Shown here in pieces: positions 1 through 6,134 of a stretch of 8,403 bases of DNA. Numbering within the stretch: the first letter of the stretch is position 1; the number at the start of each line of letters is the position of its first letter. The notes under the pieces are model-generated. The model was given only the letters and a program-made list of their open reading frames with translations, was not told the origin of the DNA and did no database searches. Position numbers and translations under genes: made by a program. This stretch comes from Methanosphaera sp. rholeuAM130 (lineage in GTDB: Archaea; Methanobacteriota; Methanobacteria; Methanobacteriales; Methanobacteriaceae), in the NCBI GenBank assembly GCA_003266065.1, contig MUZY01000203.1:1-8403 (forward strand), read 5' to 3'.

Positions 1-63
1 TGCATGGTAAGTAAGGAAGGAACATGTAACATCGCATACAGATACTCTAAAATGGATGATTAA
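1..63 (+). CDS. possible 3' end of an upstream gene (partial, unidentified)
   Basis: One frame is open from the window edge to a TAA at 61-63 and gives 20 residues ending in SKMDD; the other two + frames hit stops within the first 14 bases. If real, this is the C-terminus of a gene whose stop overlaps or lies just before the start of the PmbA/TldE gene, which suggests one transcript. The piece is too short to assign to a family, and a 63-base open frame could occur by chance. Confidence 0.35.
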   Translation, partial: CMVSKEGTCNIAYRYSKMDD

Positions 64-1387
64 TCAGGTTGATATGATGAATATTGATGCAATTATTGAC
101 GCTTTGACGAATAAGGTGGATTGTGCAGAATTATATATCGAAGAAGAGGAATCGACAGATGTTGAAATATTGAATGACAAGGTAAACACCGCTAAGCAAG
201 AGAACATAAAAGGGGTTGGAATAAGAGTAATCAAGGATAACAGGCAGGGATTTGCATATACGACAAATCTCGACAGGATAGACGTCACGGCAAATCAGGC
301 AATCATGAACGCCACGCTCAATGCCCCCGACGAAAACATTTCAATGGTGGAAAACAATCATGAATATAAGAAGGTGAATGGGCTCTACGATAAGAAATTG
401 GAGGACTTTCAATTAAGGGATGCAATAGAATTCTCAAACAACCTCATCGATTTGGTAAAGGAAAGAAAGTGCAATCCTACATCCGGGGGAATAGGAGTAG
501 CAAAGGGTACTGTAACCATAGTCAATTCAAACGGAGTTAACGTGTCCGAGTCAACGACATCATGCGCATCTTCAATTGAAGTAAATGTAGCCGATGGTGC
601 GGTCGTATCAAGTGCATACTATTTTGATGCAGGCCATGAATATAATGTGGATTCACAGATGCTTGTAGATAAGGCAACGACATTGGCACTTAACTCAAGA
701 GGTGCACAGGCTACCACTACACGTGATAGTGAGGTGATACTTGACTGCAATGCCGCAAGATCCCTACTTTCAACCTTTTTTTCAGCATTGAATAGTGAAA
801 ATAAGCAAAGGGGGAGATCCTGCTTTAAGGATAAGCTGAACGAAAAGGTGGCATCTGAAAATTTCACCCTGATTGATGATGGAACGATACCTGGTGCTTT
901 ATGTTCTTCAATATGTGATGATGAGGCAATGCCATCCGAAAAAACGGTACTGATTGAGGATGGAATTCTAAAAAGCTTCATATATGATATATATCATGCA
1001 AATAAGGAAGAAGAAGATGTAAAGTCAACTGCAAATGCTGTCAGAAGCGGTTATACGTCAGTGCCGTCAATAGGATTTTCCAATCTCAAACTGGAATTCA
1101 GTGATTTGAATACGGTCAGTGACATAACCAATGGAATCATGGTGGACAATGTTATGGGTGCACATACCGCCAATCCTATAACCGGTGACTTTTCGGTAGA
1201 GGCAAGAAATGCATTTGAAATCAAAAACGGGGAAGTAACCACCCCTATTAAAAAGGCAATGCTCTCGGGAAACATATTCGATATTATGAAAGAATCCTCG
1301 GCGGCAAGCAACAAAACCCGTCAGTTGGGGTCTTGCATAATTCCACCAATATACGTCAAATCACTAAGGGTAATTGGCAGTATATAA
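56..1387 (+). CDS. pmbA: PmbA/TldE-type protein of the TldD/PmbA (U62) family
   Basis: The 443-residue product has the usual length and layout of the TldD/PmbA family. In bacteria, TldD and TldE (PmbA) form a cytoplasmic metalloprotease that processes small peptides such as microcin B17 and CcdA; the archaeal substrate is unknown. The N-terminal domain shows the signature around residues 53-69 (GVGIRVI...GFAYT). The C-terminal domain shows DDGTIPG (274-280), a DDEAMPSEKTVLIEDG stretch (288-303), and the closing block MGAHTANPITGDFS (367-380) followed by LSGNIFDI (403-410). No HExxH zinc motif is present, which marks it as the non-catalytic TldE/PmbA partner; a TldD gene should lie elsewhere, possibly just upstream. 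The ATG at 56 overlaps the upstream open frame. ATGs at 74 and 77, behind an AGGTTGAT that resembles a ribosome-binding site, are equally good starts and would give a protein beginning MNIDAIIDAL. Function is by family; the partner is inferred. Confidence 0.9.
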   Translation: MINQVDMMNIDAIIDALTNKVDCAELYIEEEESTDVEILNDKVNTAKQENIKGVGIRVIKDNRQGFAYTTNLDRIDVTANQAIMNATLNAPDENISMVENNHEYKKVNGLYDKKLEDFQLRDAIEFSNNLIDLVKERKCNPTSGGIGVAKGTVTIVNSNGVNVSESTTSCASSIEVNVADGAVVSSAYYFDAGHEYNVDSQMLVDKATTLALNSRGAQATTTRDSEVILDCNAARSLLSTFFSALNSENKQRGRSCFKDKLNEKVASENFTLIDDGTIPGALCSSICDDEAMPSEKTVLIEDGILKSFIYDIYHANKEEEDVKSTANAVRSGYTSVPSIGFSNLKLEFSDLNTVSDITNGIMVDNVMGAHTANPITGDFSVEARNAFEIKNGEVTTPIKKAMLSGNIFDIMKESSAASNKTRQLGSCIIPPIYVKSLRVIGSI

Positions 1388-1411
1388 CTACCCTTAAAAA
1401 CTATTTTTTTT
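1388..1411 (+). terminator. oligo-T terminator after the pmbA gene
   Basis: A run of eight T residues (1404-1411) lies 17 bases after the TAA stop, with no strong hairpin before it. Archaeal RNA polymerase terminates at such U-rich tracts, so this is a plausible transcript end. Confidence 0.5.
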
Positions 1412-1496
1412 AAAATAAATGGATTATAATTTTGTTATTATATGTATGATTGCATATATTTTATTAATGTTATTTTAAACCACTTTTAGTTAATTT

Positions 1497-1513
1497 TATC
1501 TTCATTGAAGATA
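1497..1513. repeat. 17-base perfect palindrome, possible operator
   Basis: TATCTTCA and TGAAGATA flank a single central T, giving two 8-base arms. It lies about 70 bases upstream of the TATA-like sequence before the zinc-ribbon gene. A dimeric repressor or activator could bind here; that role is inferred. As RNA it could fold only as a 6-7 pair stem with a tiny loop, so a DNA-level role is more likely. Confidence 0.35.
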
Positions 1514-1581
1514 TTTGACAAGTACTTTTTTTCCATGAATCAAATCAGTCCCTTTTTAAAAAATTTCCTAAAATAGTCTAT

Positions 1582-1590
1582 TTTATATAA
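1582..1590 (+). promoter_or_regulatory. possible TATA box for the zinc-ribbon gene
   Basis: TTTATATAA matches the TATA consensus usual in Methanobacteriales. A start about 25 bases downstream would give a leader of roughly 110 bases before the ATG at 1724. The spacer is so AT-rich that other boxes, such as AAATATAAG near 1651-1659, cannot be excluded. Confidence 0.35.
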
Positions 1591-1723
1591 TATAAAAAAT
1601 ATACTTAAACATAATAGATAAGATTATTATCCTAAATAAAAATCTAGTAAATATAAGAGAATATAATTACTCGAATTATTTAACTTAATTTTTTTATTCA
1701 AATTAAACAATCGGAGTATAAAA

Positions 1724-2974
1724 ATGTTTTGTAAAAAATGTGGGACAGAATTAGAGGATAAAGATAATTTTTGTTTTAACTGTGGAACTCCTGTTGAAAA
1801 GAAAGCTGAGCAAGTAGTTGAAACAGAAAATAAAGTTGAAGAAGTTGTAGCTGAAGATGAATTGCTGGACTTGGATGAAGAGGTTGTAGCTGAAGATGAA
1901 TTGCTGGACTTGGATGAAGAGGTTGTAGCTGAAGATGTCGTTTGGGAAGAAGCACCGGATGACGAAGTACTCTTAAGTGATGATGCCCAAGTGGTTGAAG
2001 ATGAAAGTTATGACTCCCAACAGTCAGAAGATACAGAAACGGTAGATGTGGAAGAAACACAAAGTGTCGCCGTCGATGATGTTGATTTGGAAGATGAAAC
2101 GGTCGCATTTGATGAAGAAGAGACAATCATATTGGATGAAGATGAACTGTTGGTGGATGACTTAATTACCGACGACGTGGTAGTTGAAGATATAGTATTT
2201 GATGAACCGATACTCCTTGATGAAGGTGAAGATGAAATTGTTTCAGACCTGGTTGAAGAATCCGCTGCAGATGATGAAATCATAATTGACGATGAAGAGG
2301 ATGATGAAATCATCCTTGAAGGCGATGCAGCCGAAGACGTTTCCGAAACAGAAGCAGTCGTTGATGAAGAAGTTCAGGATGTGACCGCACAAGAGACTGT
2401 TGTTGATGAAGAATCTCAGGAAATCATTGAAGATGAAACTATTGATGAGGAAGTCCTCGAGGAAGAGTTTGAGGAGGAAGTCATCGAGGAAGAGTATGTT
2501 GACGATGTCAGTGAAGAAGAGAATTTGGAAGATGAAATATCACTGGAAAATGAAGACGTGATTTTAACAGCTCCTGAAACAAAAGAATCCGTTGAATTGA
2601 TTGAGGATGATTTGACAGAGGAAAGAACAATTGATTCACCGGAGGAAGAATCTGATGAAATTATTCCGGATACTCCTGCAGCTGCTATGGCATCAAAAAC
2701 AAAATCAGATTCAACTTCAAAAATAAAAAGTTCCATATCAAGTGCATTATCTAAAAAAGAATATGATGCCTATGATGATATCTATGATGATACATTTGAT
2801 GAGGAAATGGAATCCAAATTGAATGTTTCCCATGACGAATTAGAAGAATTCGATTATGATATACAGGAAAATGTAAACAATTTCACCAGCAAACTGGTCA
2901 CGGTATTGATTATTCTATTGATAATAATAATTGCAATAGTTGTTGGAACATTTTTATATCAGAACTTAATGTAA
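1724..2974 (+). CDS. tail-anchored zinc-ribbon protein with a long acidic linker
   Basis: The 416-residue product has three parts. Residues 1-23 form a zinc ribbon with two CxxC knuckles (C3, C6, C17, C20) in the common 'FCxxCG...FCxNCG' pattern. Residues 25 to about 385 are a low-complexity, extremely acidic region dominated by E, D and V, with only a short lysine/serine patch near 325-345 (TKSDSTSKIKSS). Residues about 392-412 form a single hydrophobic helix followed by a few polar residues, so the protein should be anchored by its C-terminus with the ribbon and acidic part in the cytoplasm. A GGAG at 1713-1716 stands seven bases before the ATG. A 13-residue unit is tandemly duplicated near residues 41-66. 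The gene lies 61 bases upstream of an AarF-type kinase on the same strand. No enzymatic domain is visible; function is unknown. Zinc-ribbon/transmembrane proteins of this style are common in Methanobacteriales. Confidence 0.88.
   Translation: MFCKKCGTELEDKDNFCFNCGTPVEKKAEQVVETENKVEEVVAEDELLDLDEEVVAEDELLDLDEEVVAEDVVWEEAPDDEVLLSDDAQVVEDESYDSQQSEDTETVDVEETQSVAVDDVDLEDETVAFDEEETIILDEDELLVDDLITDDVVVEDIVFDEPILLDEGEDEIVSDLVEESAADDEIIIDDEEDDEIILEGDAAEDVSETEAVVDEEVQDVTAQETVVDEESQEIIEDETIDEEVLEEEFEEEVIEEEYVDDVSEEENLEDEISLENEDVILTAPETKESVELIEDDLTEERTIDSPEEESDEIIPDTPAAAMASKTKSDSTSKIKSSISSALSKKEYDAYDDIYDDTFDEEMESKLNVSHDELEEFDYDIQENVNNFTSKLVTVLIILLIIIIAIVVGTFLYQNLM
1844..1937 (+). repeat. 39-base in-frame tandem repeat (2.4 copies)
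   Basis: Two identical 39-base units lie at 1844-1882 and 1883-1921, and the first 16 bases of a third at 1922-1937. Each starts with GTTGTAGCTGAAGATG. The unit keeps the reading frame and encodes 13 residues, VVAEDELLDLDEE. Absence of differences between the two full copies, even at third codon positions, points to a recent slippage or recombination duplication. Confidence 0.95.
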
Positions 2975-2990
2975 GCATATAGACTCTTCA

Positions 2991-3013
2991 CCTTTCCTTT
3001 TAATATTTTTTTT
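2991..3013 (+). terminator. possible weak oligo-T terminator between the zinc-ribbon and kinase genes
   Basis: A pyrimidine-rich stretch ends in eight T residues at 3006-3013, only 22 bases before the kinase ATG. It could end some transcripts of the zinc-ribbon gene. Read-through into the kinase gene is equally possible, because there is little room for a separate promoter. Confidence 0.35.
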
Positions 3014-3035
3014 AATAATTTAACGAGCGGATAAT

Positions 3036-4694
3036 ATGGTATTCTCAACTCAACGTAAAAATATCGTTCGAATGAATGAAATAGCACGTGTTCTTATTAA
3101 ATATGGATTTAATGTACTTGTAAGTAGAATGGGATTGAATTATAATATAATACTTAGGAATAGAGATATCCATGATGATATGAGTGAGGATACTAATGTC
3201 CGTATCAGAATGGTACTTCAGGAATTGGGAACCACCTTCATTAAGCTGGGACAAACACTGAGTACATATCCTAACCTGATAGGTTTTGATTTGGCCGATG
3301 AATTATCAAAGTTGCAGGAAGAAAATACGATAACCGAGTATGAACATGTAAAGGAGATAGTGGAAGCCGAACTGGGTCAGCCTATAGATGAAGTCTTTGA
3401 GGAATTTTCAAAAGAACCAATAGCCTCCGCAAGTATTGGACAGGTACATACCGCTTATTTAAACAATAAGTTTGTCGCAGTAAAGGTGCAGCATAAGGAT
3501 ATAGAGGAAAAGGTTAAGAGCGATTTGCAGATAATGCACGTATTGGCCGATAAGATTGACAAGAATATCGGTGCATTAACTCCATATAACATTCCCGGAT
3601 TGATCGACGTATTTCAACGGGATATGCATAAGGAATTGGATTATACGTTTGAAGCTATGAACATGCTTCATCTGGGGGCTTTGCTGAAGGATGATGAGGT
3701 ATATGTTCCGGAGGTATATCTTGATTACACTACAAAACGTGTACTGACCATGGAATATCTGGAAGGCGTAAGTCTAAACAAGGTAATAGCAGCTCCCGAC
3801 GATGAATACGATAAGGAAAAGATAGCAACTGTTGGGGTGGATTCATTTATCAAACAGATACTGGTTCACGGATTTTTCCATGCCGACCCCCATCCGGGAA
3901 ATATCTTTGTGCTGGAAGATAACCGTCTGGCATTTGTAGATTTTGGTATGGTAGGACACTTGAACGATGACCTGAAGGAAGACATTGCTAAACTATTCGT
4001 ATTCCTGTCCCAGGGTGATGCGAGGCTGATTTCAAAACAGTTATTTTATATGGGAATCGTGAAGGACGATTCCAATCTCAAAGAGGTGGAATATGAAATA
4101 ATTGATATTCTGGACAGATATTATGGAATGGAATTCAATGACCTGTCTGCCATAATGAGGGGGATACTTGAAGACGGTCTTTTAAATAAGTATGAGATTG
4201 TAATCCCACGTGATATCATGATGCTTGTAAGGGCATTGAGTATGGTTAATGATGTTGGAAAACAGTTATGTCCGGATTTCAATACTACCGATATCATACG
4301 GCCATACGCTCTACGGATGGTCGGTCAAAACTTCAAGCCCGGAAGATTAATAGCAAAAACAACTGAAACATATGTTGATGCTGAGAACATGGTTAAAAAG
4401 TTGCCCGTATCTTTAAACAATATATTTGAGGTATTTGAGGATGGAAACGTCAAGCTGTCTCTGGATTATGAAGACTTTCAAACTATTATTGGATTGGTAT
4501 CAAGAATAGTTAATGAACTGGTGCTTGCAATTATAATCGCCGCATTGCTTGTAGGTTCATCGTTGATTATGATTACTGAAAGTAGTTTGAGTTTATTCGG
4601 CTATCCGATTCTGGGATTTATCGGATTTTTATTCAGTGCAGTGCTGGGTATTGTACTGGTAATACTGATTATTATGCGTGGAAATTATCTGTAG
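3036..4694 (+). CDS. AarF/UbiB/ABC1-family atypical kinase, membrane-anchored
   Basis: The 552-residue product is a full-length member of the ABC1/ADCK/UbiB family of atypical protein-kinase-like ATPases. The family hallmarks are in order: the KxGQ motif at 70-73 (KLGQ), the alanine-rich loop in place of a glycine loop (ASASIGQVH, 130-138), the ATP-binding lysine K150 in VAVKVQ, the catalytic loop HADPHPGN (282-289), and DFG at 302-304. Two hydrophobic segments at about 495-513 and 523-547 anchor the C-terminus, as in bacterial UbiB. Bacterial and mitochondrial members support ubiquinone synthesis, but methanogens of this group lack ubiquinone, so the role here is unknown; a lipid or isoprenoid-related ATPase is an inference. 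The start at 3036 follows a weak GCGGA (3027-3031). The gene follows the zinc-ribbon protein and faces the rps8e-polB2 operon. Confidence 0.95.
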   Translation: MVFSTQRKNIVRMNEIARVLIKYGFNVLVSRMGLNYNIILRNRDIHDDMSEDTNVRIRMVLQELGTTFIKLGQTLSTYPNLIGFDLADELSKLQEENTITEYEHVKEIVEAELGQPIDEVFEEFSKEPIASASIGQVHTAYLNNKFVAVKVQHKDIEEKVKSDLQIMHVLADKIDKNIGALTPYNIPGLIDVFQRDMHKELDYTFEAMNMLHLGALLKDDEVYVPEVYLDYTTKRVLTMEYLEGVSLNKVIAAPDDEYDKEKIATVGVDSFIKQILVHGFFHADPHPGNIFVLEDNRLAFVDFGMVGHLNDDLKEDIAKLFVFLSQGDARLISKQLFYMGIVKDDSNLKEVEYEIIDILDRYYGMEFNDLSAIMRGILEDGLLNKYEIVIPRDIMMLVRALSMVNDVGKQLCPDFNTTDIIRPYALRMVGQNFKPGRLIAKTTETYVDAENMVKKLPVSLNNIFEVFEDGNVKLSLDYEDFQTIIGLVSRIVNELVLAIIIAALLVGSSLIMITESSLSLFGYPILGFIGFLFSAVLGIVLVILIIMRGNYL

Positions 4695-4730
4695 ATATAA
4701 ATCACGCACTTAAAAACGATATTCTCCCAT

Positions 4731-4741
4731 TTCTATTTTTT
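4731..4741 (+). terminator. oligo-T terminator after the kinase gene
   Basis: TTCTATTTTTT, ending in six T residues at 4736-4741, lies about 40 bases after the TAG stop in the space between convergent genes. It is a simple U-tract of the archaeal type without a hairpin. Confidence 0.4.
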
Positions 4742-4854
4742 GTTGGCGATTTGTTAATATTTGTCTGGAGCATATGCTGTTTAAAAAAGAGCTACTTTTG
4801 TGCGTAAATTATATAACAACGATAAAAGTGAAATTCCACTAATTTTAAAATTTG

Positions 4855-4862
4855 AAAAAAAA
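4855..4862 (-). terminator. oligo-T terminator after polB2 (- strand)
   Basis: Eight A residues on the + strand read as eight T residues nine bases after the polB2 stop codon on the - strand. This fits an archaeal U-tract terminator for the rps8e-polB2 transcript. Confidence 0.5.
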
Positions 4863-4871
4863 GAGTAATTT

Positions 4872-5522
4872 TTAAAAGAAACTATCTAAGCTGGTTTGTT
4901 TTTCATTATTCATGATTTGTTCTTCAGAATAACCAATAGCTTCCAATATTCTTAATGTTGCAGGTAAAACTTGGTGTTCAATATAATACTCGGGATCATA
5001 TTCCTGATTATTCATAAGTTCAATTGGCTGTGCACGCTTACTGATAGGTTCATTGCCTTTGGTTATAACATACTGAATAATCGAACCGCTGGTTACCTTT
5101 ATGCCGTTCATCCTAAGTTTCTCGGCAGCGATAACATGCGGAGCTATCTGCTTATAGTTTTCCGGTTTTTTAGTAAGCTTAGTGTGTATAATAAGATCAG
5201 ATACATCTACTTTTCCACTGTTTAGCCGATTGATAACATCTTTCACTATCTTCTTAGCTTTCTGTGGTGATGCATCTTTCAAAATGGCCTCAAGAACGTC
5301 ATGTTGCGTGTTCTTGGCAACGGGTGCCCAGTCACGACGAACAAGTTCCAGACCTTTAACGACGATAGTGCCATCTTCAATAAGGGCATATCTTTTTTTG
5401 GTTACGAAGAAACCTCTATCGTAGTAACCTTCCAGTTCTAACTCCATATCCTCTGGAAGGTTTTGGTTAATGGAGCTAAGAAGCTCCGTTACCTGTTCTT
5501 CGATTTTTTTCGGAATGCTCAT
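4872..5522 (-). CDS. polB2: small polypeptide of split B-family DNA polymerase (PolB2)
   Basis: The 216-residue product matches only the C-terminal part of an archaeal family-B replicative polymerase: the end of the palm plus the thumb. In Methanothermobacter thermautotrophicus the enzyme is made of two separately encoded chains, MTH1208 (large) and MTH208 (223 residues, small), and this is the small one by size and content. It carries KKRY at 42-45, the palm motif that follows the catalytic DTD of the large chain, and the conserved KGLELVRRDW at 56-65. The exonuclease and polymerase active-site aspartates are absent, so it cannot work alone. The last eight residues, QTSLDSFF (209-216), form a PCNA-interacting (PIP) box, tethering the polymerase to the sliding clamp. 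The start ATG overlaps the rps8e stop as ATGA, with no ribosome-binding site of its own, so translation is probably coupled. The large-chain gene is not in the window. Confidence 0.95.
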   Translation of the reverse strand: MSIPKKIEEQVTELLSSINQNLPEDMELELEGYYDRGFFVTKKRYALIEDGTIVVKGLELVRRDWAPVAKNTQHDVLEAILKDASPQKAKKIVKDVINRLNSGKVDVSDLIIHTKLTKKPENYKQIAPHVIAAEKLRMNGIKVTSGSIIQYVITKGNEPISKRAQPIELMNNQEYDPEYYIEHQVLPATLRILEAIGYSEEQIMNNEKQTSLDSFF

Positions 5523-5899
5523 TCGATTAATACGCCGTTAACTATTCCATTTTGTCCCGGTCTTGAAGTAATTCTTACCTGGCCAAGTTCAGTTTCTACA
5601 ATAGCACCTTTTGTAACGATGTTCCTTCTTACAAAGTGGCTGTTTGCACTATTATCGAGTACAGTTTTTATTTCAACGCTTTTGCTGGAGTTATCTTTAG
5701 GATCTATTACGTTGATTTTGTTAGCAACAGTTGCTCTGATTTTTTTACCGTTTCCTCTTACAACTATTTCTTTTTTAACTTCGTCTCCGATTCTTGTTTC
5801 TGCTGCCACTCTACCGAATTCAGCATTTCTTTTATTTCTGTTTCTTCTGGATCTTGCACCAGTAGGTTTTCTTAATGAACTACCTTGCCAAATTGCCAT
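5519..5899 (-). CDS. rps8e: 30S ribosomal protein S8e
   Basis: The 126-residue product is a full-length archaeal S8e, a small-subunit ribosomal protein found in archaea and eukaryotes. The N-terminus is typical (MAIWQGSSLRKPTG, 1-14), followed by a basic RSRRNRNKRNAEFGR stretch (17-31) that contacts rRNA. The C-terminal half, including RITSRPGQNGIVNGVL, is the usual compact domain. The ATG at 5897-5899 follows a strong ribosome-binding site, TGAGGTGA on the - strand (5906-5913), with six bases between. Its stop overlaps the polB2 start by four bases. It leads the operon and should set the transcription level of both genes. Confidence 0.97.
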   Translation of the reverse strand: MAIWQGSSLRKPTGARSRRNRNKRNAEFGRVAAETRIGDEVKKEIVVRGNGKKIRATVANKINVIDPKDNSSKSVEIKTVLDNSANSHFVRRNIVTKGAIVETELGQVRITSRPGQNGIVNGVLIE

Positions 5900-5905
5900 G
5901 TTTAT

Positions 5906-5913
5906 TCACCTCA
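5906..5913 (-). promoter_or_regulatory. ribosome-binding site of rps8e
   Basis: TGAGGTGA on the - strand is complementary to the 3' end of archaeal 16S rRNA and lies six bases before the ATG. It fixes the rps8e start and is the only clear ribosome-binding site in this two-gene operon. Confidence 0.85.
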
Positions 5914-5926
5914 TTTTTTTTATATT

Positions 5927-5938
5927 ACATGTACATGT
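5927..5938. repeat. 12-base perfect palindrome in the rps8e leader/promoter
   Basis: ACATGTACATGT is its own reverse complement and is built from two overlapping ACATGT units. It lies 28-39 bases before the rps8e start, between an AT-rich TATA-like stretch (about 5939-5951) and the ribosome-binding site. That is near the expected transcription start, a good place for a repressor. The role is inferred. Confidence 0.4.
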
Positions 5939-5989
5939 TTATTATTTTAAGTTAACTTTTTAAATGAATAGCATAATTAAATAAACTCG

Positions 5990-6026
5990 TAATGCTCATA
6001 TTTTATAAGAAAATTCAAGAGCATTA
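5990..6026. repeat. 8-base inverted repeat with 21-base spacer
   Basis: TAATGCTC (5990-5997) and GAGCATTA (6019-6026) are exact reverse complements. They lie between the rps8e promoter region and the insertion sequence. The pair could be a regulatory site or a weak hairpin; I cannot tell. The rest of 5939-6144 is AT-rich non-coding DNA, with a short palindrome AGTATTAAATACT at 6059-6071. Confidence 0.4.
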
Positions 6027-6134
6027 TTCATCTAATGACTTAATCAGATTAAAAAACAAGTATTAAATACTATACTATTTTTACAATAATACTATAATAT
6101 ATGATGTTACTCATTATATATAATTTTTGCATGT

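Larger units (their letters stand above)
1412..1723. other. AT-rich intergenic spacer
   Basis: Together with the terminator before it, this is a 336-base gene-free stretch. It has no coding frame longer than a few residues. It holds a perfect 17-base palindrome at 1497-1513, a TATA-like TTTATATAA at 1582-1590, and several A/T runs, and it should carry the promoter and leader of the zinc-ribbon gene. I see no tRNA, structured RNA or repeat family in it. Confidence 0.7.

Noticed and set aside
2008..2736. Long serine-rich open frames on the - strand opposite the zinc-ribbon gene
   Set aside because: They are the mirror of GAT/GAA-rich acidic codons, which read as serine-rich runs on the opposite strand. 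They have no ribosome-binding site and no domain.
4828..4841. AGTG...CACT inverted repeat between the convergent genes as a hairpin terminator
   Set aside because: A four-pair stem is too weak, and for the - strand it lies beyond the oligo-T run rather than before it.
5463..5963. A 166-residue hydrophobic + strand frame over rps8e and polB2
   Set aside because: It is antisense to two clearly recognised genes, and its hydrophobicity comes from reverse-reading lysine-rich codons.
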